Shown here: piece by piece, positions 57,919-64,000 of the stretch | How the letters are laid out: each line of letters begins with the position of its first letter | How positions within the stretch are numbered: the first letter of the stretch is position 1 | Assembly: GCA_003499525.1 (NCBI GenBank) | Contig: DNTB01000041.1 | Location: 62,001-126,000, forward strand | Source of the DNA: Flavobacteriales bacterium | GTDB taxonomy: Bacteria > Bacteroidota > Bacteroidia > Flavobacteriales_G > Salibacteraceae | Direction: 5' to 3' | DNA length: 64,000 nucleotides | The notes under the pieces: model-generated | The model's input: the letters and a program-made list of their open reading frames with translations, nothing else | Database searches by the model: none | Told to the model about the DNA's origin: nothing | Program-made: the position numbers and the translations under genes

Positions 57919-60354
57919 ATGGGTGATGACAAAGAACAATCAGTGGCCGACGAACCGATGACAAAAGAGGAGCTTCGTGAAGAAATACTCAACGATTTTC
58001 GCTTAGCAAATGAGAGCCGGGAAGCCAGTCTACTTGGCAGAAGAGAAGTTTTAACCGGCAAAGCAAAATTTGGAATCTTTGGTGACGGCAAAGAGTTACC
58101 TCAAATTGCTCTTTCTAAACAATTCCAACCCGGTGATTTTAGATCCGGGTATTACAGAGATCAGACCTGGTTAATGGCCATGGGAGAACTCACACTCCAG
58201 GAATTTTTTGCACAACTCTACGCTGATCCCAATGAGCAGAATGATCCGCACAGTGCCGGTCGCCAAATGAACTGTCATTTTGCCACTCACTCGCTCAATA
58301 AAGATGGAACCTGGAAAATCCTGGCAGAGCAAAAAAACTCCTCTGCAGACATCTCACCTACGGCTGGTCAAATGGCAAGAATGTTAGGCCTGGCATACGC
58401 ATCAAAAATATACAGGCTACGGCCAGAACTCACAGAAAACGAAGACTATAAAAAATTCTCGAACAATGGTGATGAGGTAGTTTTTGGATCTATCGGAGAT
58501 GCCTCCACCTCAGAAGGTCCTTTTTGGGAGACCATTAATGCAGCTGGAGTTTTACAAGTGCCCCTGGTGCTTTCCGTTTGGGATGACGGATATGGAATCT
58601 CAGTTGAAAGGAAATATCAAACAACAAAAGGCAGTATCTCCGAAGTACTCAAAGGTTTTCAGAGAGATGAAAATGGTGACGGATACGAGATTTTCAGGGT
58701 AAAAGCATGGGACTACGCTCAATTATGCATAGTCTATGAACAAGCCGCCGACATAGCGCGGGAGCAACATATTCCGGTAATCGTTCATGTAGAAGAGGTA
58801 ACTCAACCCCAGGGCCATTCGACTTCCGGTTCTCATGAACGCTATAAAACTCCTGAAAGATTAGCCTGGGAAGCTGAATTTGATGGCATCCGAAAAATGC
58901 GAGAATGGATTATTGATAAAGGGCTCGGAACTGAGCAAGAACTGGATCTCATTCAAAAGGAGGCAGTAAAAACAGTTCGAGAAGCTAAAAAAGCTGCCTG
59001 GAAAGCGTTTCACGATCCCATACTTGAAGAGTACGGAGAACTAAAGAAGATTTTGGATCAAGTTGTCAATGAAAGCTCTCACAAACCTGCAGTGGAAGAA
59101 GCGATCAATCAACTGTTAGAAATTCATGAATACCTGCGCCGGGATTTGCTAAAATCCGCCCGCCATGTGCTTCAATTAACAGCATCTGAGTCTATTCCTT
59201 CAAGGAGCAATTTGAGCCAATGGGTGAAAAAGATGATCGCTAAAAGCAATGATTATTACCATAGTCATCTCTATTCTGAAAGCAAACATTCACCTCTGAA
59301 TCAAAGAGTTACCCCACCATCTTATTCATCCGATTCCATGAAGAAAGATGGTCGTGAAATACTTCGAGACAATTTTGATGCGCTTCTGGAAAAAATGCCG
59401 GAGATCCACATCTTTGGGGAAGATGCCGGAAAAATCGGAGGAGTTAATCAGGGCCTGGAAGGTCTTCAGAAAAAATACGGTGAAATCCGAGTTTCAGATA
59501 CGGGAATTCGAGAAGCGACCATTATTGGACAGGCCATTGGAATGGCCATGAGAGGACTGCGTCCGGTAGCTGAAATCCAGTATCTCGATTACGTCAATTA
59601 TGCTTTGCAAGTGATGTCCGATGATTTATCCACCGTGCGCTACCGAACTAAAGGTCGTCAAATGGCACCAGTTATAATTCGAACACGAGGACATAGACTG
59701 GAAGGAATATGGCACTCCGGATCTTTGATGGGCATGCTGATTAATGCAGTTCGCGGCATGCATGTTTGTGTTCCAAGAAATATGACTCAGGCTGCTGGAA
59801 TGTACAATACACTTTTGCATGGAGATGACCCTGGAATCATCATCGAATCGCTCAACGGCTATAGGTTAAAGGAACAAATGCCCCTAAATTTAGGCGAATA
59901 CACCGTACCCGTTGGAAAAGTAGACGTCATTAAAGAAGGTACAGATTTAACCATCGTATCATACGGCTCACTAGTACGAATGGTTGAAGAAGCTGCAATC
60001 AGGCTGTCCAAGCTTGGAATTTCAGCGGAGGTGATTGATATCCAAACACTTATTCCATTCGATCTGGAACATGAGATATTCGAAAGTCTCAATAAAACCA
60101 ACCGACTTCTTATAGTAGACGAAGATGTTCCAGGTGGAGCTGCCGGATATATCTTAAGCCAAATTCTGGACCCCCAGGATGGTTACTACGCTCTAGACTC
60201 AAAACCCGTTTTGCTTTCTGGAACGGATCACCGCCCTCCATACGGCACGGACGGCGACTACTTCAGTAAACCCTCGGTAGAAGATATCGTGGAAAACGCA
60301 TATTCCATAATGCATGAACTCGACCCCGCAAGATTCCCTTCATTCTACCGGTAA
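57919..60354 (+). CDS. fused E1 alpha/beta subunits of a branched-chain 2-oxoacid dehydrogenase-type enzyme
   Basis: An 811-residue TPP-dependent E1 in which alpha and beta are one chain. The alpha half (about 1-440) has the TPP motif GSIGDASTSEGPFWETINAAGV, starting GD and ending in the N-containing loop. The beta half (about 480-811) opens REILRDNFDALLEKMPEIHIFGEDAG and contains GLRPVAEIQYLDYV and the ending GTDHRPPYGTDGDYFSKP. It decarboxylates a 2-oxoacid and transfers the acyl group to a lipoyl E2. Substrates could be branched-chain 2-oxoacids. E2 and E3 are not in the window. The end overlaps murQ by 41 bases. Confidence 0.93.
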   Translation: MGDDKEQSVADEPMTKEELREEILNDFRLANESREASLLGRREVLTGKAKFGIFGDGKELPQIALSKQFQPGDFRSGYYRDQTWLMAMGELTLQEFFAQLYADPNEQNDPHSAGRQMNCHFATHSLNKDGTWKILAEQKNSSADISPTAGQMARMLGLAYASKIYRLRPELTENEDYKKFSNNGDEVVFGSIGDASTSEGPFWETINAAGVLQVPLVLSVWDDGYGISVERKYQTTKGSISEVLKGFQRDENGDGYEIFRVKAWDYAQLCIVYEQAADIAREQHIPVIVHVEEVTQPQGHSTSGSHERYKTPERLAWEAEFDGIRKMREWIIDKGLGTEQELDLIQKEAVKTVREAKKAAWKAFHDPILEEYGELKKILDQVVNESSHKPAVEEAINQLLEIHEYLRRDLLKSARHVLQLTASESIPSRSNLSQWVKKMIAKSNDYYHSHLYSESKHSPLNQRVTPPSYSSDSMKKDGREILRDNFDALLEKMPEIHIFGEDAGKIGGVNQGLEGLQKKYGEIRVSDTGIREATIIGQAIGMAMRGLRPVAEIQYLDYVNYALQVMSDDLSTVRYRTKGRQMAPVIIRTRGHRLEGIWHSGSLMGMLINAVRGMHVCVPRNMTQAAGMYNTLLHGDDPGIIIESLNGYRLKEQMPLNLGEYTVPVGKVDVIKEGTDLTIVSYGSLVRMVEEAAIRLSKLGISAEVIDIQTLIPFDLEHEIFESLNKTNRLLIVDEDVPGGAAGYILSQILDPQDGYYALDSKPVLLSGTDHRPPYGTDGDYFSKPSVEDIVENAYSIMHELDPARFPSFYR

Positions 60355-61171
60355 AGCGCAATACGTTCCTTCAACGGAAGCTGAATCGTCTTACAACCTC
60401 CTCGAAGAGATGTCCATCAAGGAAATCCTTGCCGGAATCAACAACGAAGATCACAAGGTGTCCGCCAGAGTACGTGAGGTCTTAGTAGATGTTGAACTGC
60501 TTGTTCAACAAGTTGTTTCCAGTTTAAAAAACGGTGGGCGCCTATTCTACATCGGTGCAGGAACGAGTGGAAGACTCGGTATCCTGGATGCATCTGAATG
60601 TCCTCCAACCTTTGGTGTTAGTCCAGACTTAGTTACGGGTATAATAGCTGGTGGAGATAGCGCCATCCGAACAGCTGTAGAACATGCTGAAGACCACATA
60701 AATCAGGGGTATATCGATCTTAAAAATGAAGGGCTCCAGAAAGGGGATGTGGTGATCGGTATTGCGGCATCTGGCACTACTCCTTACGTAATAGGGGCTT
60801 TAGAAAAATGCAGAAAAGAAGGTGTAATTACGGGATGTATTACGTGCAGCCCGGGGTCTCCCATCACCAATTCCTGTGATTATCCCGTCGTAGTGCAGGT
60901 CGGACCTGAATTTATCACAGGGTCCACGAGAATGAAATCAGGCACAGCCCAAAAAATGGTGCTCAACATGATTACCACAACGACTATGATTCAATTAGGA
61001 AGAGTGAAAGGAAATCGAATGGTAGACATGCAGCTCACCAACAATAAGCTCATTGAAAGAGGGCGCAAAATGCTAATGGAGCAATTAAACATTAACTATG
61101 CCGAAGCCAGTTCCATTCTTCAACAATATGGCAGTGTTAGGGCAGCATTAGTAAACATCAAAACAAAATGA
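60314..61171 (+). CDS. murQ: N-acetylmuramic acid 6-phosphate etherase
   Basis: A 285-residue MurQ, which cleaves the lactyl ether of MurNAc-6-phosphate in peptidoglycan recycling. SIS-domain motifs are GRLFYIGAGTSGRLGILDASECPPTF near 76-101 (with the active-site glutamate in SECPPTFG) and IGIAASGTTPYVIGAL near 149. The ending VITTTTMI-like helix with GSTRMKSGTAQKMVLNM is typical. Its first 41 bases overlap the preceding gene, so it is translated from within that message. The LOG gene overlaps its stop (ATGA). Confidence 0.95.
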   Translation: MNSTPQDSLHSTGKAQYVPSTEAESSYNLLEEMSIKEILAGINNEDHKVSARVREVLVDVELLVQQVVSSLKNGGRLFYIGAGTSGRLGILDASECPPTFGVSPDLVTGIIAGGDSAIRTAVEHAEDHINQGYIDLKNEGLQKGDVVIGIAASGTTPYVIGALEKCRKEGVITGCITCSPGSPITNSCDYPVVVQVGPEFITGSTRMKSGTAQKMVLNMITTTTMIQLGRVKGNRMVDMQLTNNKLIERGRKMLMEQLNINYAEASSILQQYGSVRAALVNIKTK

Positions 61172-61881
61172 CAAAAGAAGGAAGAGATAAAATCAACCAG
61201 AAATTCGAACAGCGAACCTGGAATGAAATCATAACTAAAGATAGCTGGATGGTATTCAGAGTAATGTCTGAAATGGTCACAGCTTTCGATCATTTGGCAA
61301 AAATAGGCCCTTGCGTTAGCATTTTTGGTTCAGCCAGAAAACAACCAGACGACCCCAGCTACAAACTGGCAGAGGAAATTGCCTATCAACTCACCACTCA
61401 AGGTTATGGAGTAATCACAGGGGGTGGTCCGGGTATAATGGAAGCAGCAAACAAAGGTGCTCAATTGGGAAACGCACCATCTGTTGGACTGCACATTGAT
61501 CTGCCAGCAGAACAGGCGTCCAATCAATACATCGATCGGGATAAAATCATTGTATTCGACTACTTTTTTGTACGAAAACTCATGTTTGTGAAGTATGCTC
61601 AGGGTTTCATTGTATTGCCCGGCGGATTCGGGACCTTAGATGAACTTTTTGAAGCCCTAACCCTAATACAGACCAATAAGGTGGCCAGACTACCTATTAT
61701 CCTTGTAGGTAGAGAGTTCTGGGCAGGATTGATTGATTGGATAGAGGAGGTCATGATTAAGAAGGAACAGACCGTTTCATCATCAGACCTGGAGCTGTTT
61801 AAAGTAGTTGATACAGCAGAAGAAGCGGTTAAAACTATTGACCTGTTTTATAGCAAATATCTTCTTAAACCCAACATCTAA
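61168..61881 (+). CDS. LOG family protein (nucleotide 5'-monophosphate phosphoribohydrolase-like)
   Basis: A 237-residue LOG-family protein. The two hallmark motifs are GGGPGIMEAANKGA near 86-99 and PGGFGTLDELFEALTLIQT near 150-168, which form the nucleotide site. Known members release the base from cytokinin riboside monophosphates or other nucleotides; the bacterial physiological substrate is uncertain. It is translationally coupled to murQ and the third gene of the E1-murQ-LOG run. The C terminus VSSSDLELFKVVDTAEEAV is conserved in the Bacteroidota subgroup. Confidence 0.94.
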   Translation: MTKEGRDKINQKFEQRTWNEIITKDSWMVFRVMSEMVTAFDHLAKIGPCVSIFGSARKQPDDPSYKLAEEIAYQLTTQGYGVITGGGPGIMEAANKGAQLGNAPSVGLHIDLPAEQASNQYIDRDKIIVFDYFFVRKLMFVKYAQGFIVLPGGFGTLDELFEALTLIQTNKVARLPIILVGREFWAGLIDWIEEVMIKKEQTVSSSDLELFKVVDTAEEAVKTIDLFYSKYLLKPNI

Positions 61882-61998
61882 AACTATAGGCAAAAGCCTA
61901 ACTTCCTCCCTAAATCACTGTACAACAAGATGTTGCTTATTAACAGATTTCTGTTTGTAATTACAAAAAACTGGCTAAGAGCTGAGTAGCAATACGGA

Positions 61999-62006
61999 TA
62001 GCTTTG
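61999..62006 (+). promoter_or_regulatory. promoter -7 element for the duplicated SPOR-like protein
   Basis: TAGCTTTG matches TAnnTTTG, 22 bases before ATG 62029. No -33 TTG is seen at standard spacing. Confidence 0.4.
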
Positions 62007-62028
62007 TTTCAAAGCAAAAAAGTTCAGT

Positions 62029-63255
62029 ATGCTCAAGACAGCCTTTGTAACATTCAATCTCATATTTGTAGTCATTTTCAGTGTAATGCTGGAAGATGTA
62101 AAAGTCACACAAGAAGCTCCTGACCGCGTAAAACGAGAGGGAGAGTTTACCGTTACTGTAGAAATTGAAAAAGGATCTATAACTGGATTCGCTAAGTATC
62201 AGGTTAATCTTCCCGTTGGAGTTGAAGCCATCGAAGTTCAATCTCAGGGAGCAACTTTCACCTATGCTCAACACAAGGCTAAGTTTATTTGGATGACCTT
62301 ACCCGAAGGTGACAAGTTTCAGATTAAGTACAAAGTGAAGGTTACCGACCCGTATTTAGCCATCATTCCCCTAACAGGTACCTTTAGCTACCTCGACGAA
62401 AACAAGAGGATGACTGTAGATGTTAATGAAAAACAGGTATACGTTGGAGAGCAGGAAGTAGCAACAGAAGAAATTCCAGATCCGAAGGCTTCGGTGAACA
62501 GAACCATTACTGACCTCGGTAATCAAAAGTACCTGGTTACTGTAGTCATAGATAAGGAAAACATTACTGGATTTGCCAAGATACAAGATATGGTTCCTTC
62601 AGGATCAAAAGTGGAGGTTCAACAAGATATGGGAGCCGTATTTTCCAAAGTAGACCGTAAAGTGAAATTCATTTGGATGGATCTTCCAACTGCCAATCCA
62701 CTTGAGGTATCCTACACCGTTGATATGTCTTCCGCCAGTAATAAAAGCCCTACAGATATAAACGGTGAATTTGCATTTTTACACAAAGGCGAATCTCAGA
62801 AAGTTATTATTGGAAGTGAAGCACTTGCAGCTGCAGTTGAAGAAACCCAGGAAAATGCCGAAGTCATAGATTCTACTCCTGTTTATGAAGAGGTTGTGGA
62901 AACAACAGATGTGGTTGTTGAAGAAATTCCACCAGTTGTTGATGAAAGTCCGGTTATCCCTGAGCCCAGTCAAGGCATTGACTATAGAGTTCAGATATTA
63001 GCCGCACATAGGTCTGTTCAAAGCCCTTATTTTCAGAAATATCATAGTTTTTCAAAAGCCTTTAATGTAGAAAACCATGAAGGTTGGGTAAAGTATACTG
63101 TAGGCGATTTCTCCGTGTATAAAGATGCACGCAACCATAGAAATAGTCTAACAGCGCACAAATTTCCGGGACCATTTGTGGTTGCATACAATGATGGTTC
63201 TAGAATTACAGTACAGGAAGCACTGATGATTACCAATCAACAGTGGGTTAAATAA
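62029..63255 (+). CDS. internally duplicated envelope protein with C-terminal SPOR-like domain
   Basis: A 408-residue protein with a hydrophobic N terminus (KTAFVTFNLIFVVIFSVML). It contains two similar beta-rich repeats of about 120 residues. The first runs VKVTQEAPDRV...ITGFAKYQVNLPVGVEAIEV...KFIWMTLP (about 24-140). The second runs VNRTITDLGNQ...ITGFAKIQDMVPSGSKVEV...KFIWMDLP (about 160-250). A proline/valine/glutamate linker (about 270-325) leads to YRVQILAAHRSVQSP...VKYTVGDFSVYKDA, a SPOR-like peptidoglycan-binding fold. The role is unknown. The SPOR domain suggests an envelope or division location. Confidence 0.75.
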   Translation: MLKTAFVTFNLIFVVIFSVMLEDVKVTQEAPDRVKREGEFTVTVEIEKGSITGFAKYQVNLPVGVEAIEVQSQGATFTYAQHKAKFIWMTLPEGDKFQIKYKVKVTDPYLAIIPLTGTFSYLDENKRMTVDVNEKQVYVGEQEVATEEIPDPKASVNRTITDLGNQKYLVTVVIDKENITGFAKIQDMVPSGSKVEVQQDMGAVFSKVDRKVKFIWMDLPTANPLEVSYTVDMSSASNKSPTDINGEFAFLHKGESQKVIIGSEALAAAVEETQENAEVIDSTPVYEEVVETTDVVVEEIPPVVDESPVIPEPSQGIDYRVQILAAHRSVQSPYFQKYHSFSKAFNVENHEGWVKYTVGDFSVYKDARNHRNSLTAHKFPGPFVVAYNDGSRITVQEALMITNQQWVK

Positions 63256-63350
63256 GGCTCAATAAACCCTTACTTCTAAAAAGGTATTGTTTATACTTAT
63301 TGTTTTACCTTAGCCGTTTACAAACAAGCACTTAGCTAAGAGATATTCGA

Positions 63351-64000
63351 ATGGCAAGGGAATTGTTCGGGGTAATTCTTCTAATCGCACTGCTACCGTA
63401 TTTCGGTAAAGCACAGCAGGATACCTCCTTAGTTACCACTTATAACCCATCATATTCATCCAATTATAAGTCACCTCCAGAAAGAGTTCCCCCAACACTG
63501 AAATTTGAGACCGGTATTCTCAACTATGTAGGTGAAATTGGAAAAGGATATGAACTCAACTCGCCCTTTAGTGGAAATTACGCCTTTCGGTTATCCTTCG
63601 TTCAACCGGTAGTTCGATTTCTAGATTTCAATGCATTTGTCTGGACGGGAAGAGTATCTGCCAATGAAAGAGGAATCGAAAGAAACCTCAACTTCCTATC
63701 TAATCTTTTTGCTGGAGGTTTTAGTTTTACATACAATTTTGACCATTTCCTGAAAGAAGATAGAATAGTCGAACCACTGCTGGATGTAGGTTTTCAGGTT
63801 ATCGATTTCAATTCAAAAACAGATGTCATTGACGAGTTTGGAAATACTTATAATTATTGGTCTGATGGTTCGATCAGAAATGTTCCCGAGTCTTCTGGTC
63901 TGCCTGTTGATGAGACAGTTAGGCTTCAGAGAGATTATGTTTACGAAACAGATCTGCGAACCAGCCTGGAGAGTGAATTGGGCCGATATGACAACAATGC
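63351..64000 (+). CDS. exported protein, N-terminal part only (cut by window edge)
   Basis: The right-edge gene starts at ATG 63351 and is open to 64000, giving about 216 residues. The opening MARELFGVILLIALLPYFGKAQQ is a signal peptide cleaved near KAQ. The mature part is rich in glycine, aromatic and alternating hydrophobic residues, for example FETGILNYVGEIGKGYELN and GNYAFRLSFVQPVVRFLDFNAF. This suits an outer-membrane beta-barrel or a surface beta protein. The latter portion (VYETDLRTSLESELGRY) is less regular. No domain can be named from this fragment. Confidence 0.75.
   Translation, partial: MARELFGVILLIALLPYFGKAQQDTSLVTTYNPSYSSNYKSPPERVPPTLKFETGILNYVGEIGKGYELNSPFSGNYAFRLSFVQPVVRFLDFNAFVWTGRVSANERGIERNLNFLSNLFAGGFSFTYNFDHFLKEDRIVEPLLDVGFQVIDFNSKTDVIDEFGNTYNYWSDGSIRNVPESSGLPVDETVRLQRDYVYETDLRTSLESELGRYDNN

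Noticed and set aside
1..64000. CRISPR arrays, insertion sequences, rRNA genes, prophage and restriction or toxin-antitoxin modules
   Set aside because: I looked for regular direct repeats, transposase or integrase motifs and defence-family domains and saw none.

Overview
The window is a contiguous piece of a Bacteroidota chromosome, most like a marine or aquatic Flavobacteriales-type organism. The evidence is a secreted subtilase with a type IX secretion (por) sorting domain, an exosortase of the XrtF type with its partner protein, an S46 dipeptidyl peptidase, a PagL-like deacylase, a fused E1 alpha/beta 2-oxoacid dehydrogenase, and repeated use of the Bacteroidota promoter -7 element TAnnTTTG with A-rich leaders in place of strong Shine-Dalgarno sites. 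Gene density is high. I see no insertion sequence, prophage, rRNA or CRISPR array.

1-5 kb: a minus-strand operon of a GNAT-like acyltransferase, a SAM methyltransferase and the start of a 7TMR-DISM receptor, behind a well-formed promoter. It is divergent from a stand-alone response regulator. Next come an NADPH/FAD oxidoreductase and a split YeeE/YedE sulfur-transport pair. 5-20 kb: a 1467-residue T9SS-exported serine protease, a 49-residue basic protein, and mostly housekeeping genes (yaaA, comB, gcvT, a UDP-sugar dehydratase, a thioesterase, an NlpC/P60 peptidase, thiolase, a PgpH-type c-di-AMP phosphodiesterase). An Nramp relative lacking the usual metal motifs lies among them. 20-32 kb: tRNA-Ser(GCT), xrtF and its partner, acyl-CoA ligase, uvrB, a two-component system, a small membrane-protein/winged-helix operon, S1/P1 nuclease and sucD. 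31-43 kb: envelope proteins, a sodium symporter, S46 peptidase, a ZIP transporter, peroxiredoxin, trxB and an aldehyde dehydrogenase.

44-54.6 kb is the centrepiece: a complete uptake [NiFe]-hydrogenase locus. hypC, hypB, hypA and a 58-residue HupE-like membrane protein run leftward. The small subunit, large subunit, cytochrome b, maturation protease, hypF, hypD and hypE run rightward from a shared 160-bp divergent promoter region. The small subunit has the Tat signal, the membrane anchor and all six cysteines expected for the oxygen-tolerant [4Fe-3S] proximal cluster. The cell should therefore oxidise H2 at the outer face of the inner membrane under air and pass electrons through cytochrome b to quinone. 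A strong hairpin terminator separates the structural genes from the protease and hyp genes.

54.6-64 kb: a lipoprotein beta-propeller, a PadR/PspC-domain pair with a perfect palindrome overlapping its promoter -33 box, the fused E1 dehydrogenase, murQ, a LOG-family protein, an internally duplicated SPOR-like protein and a truncated exported protein at the right edge.

All family assignments were made by reading the translations; no database search was run.
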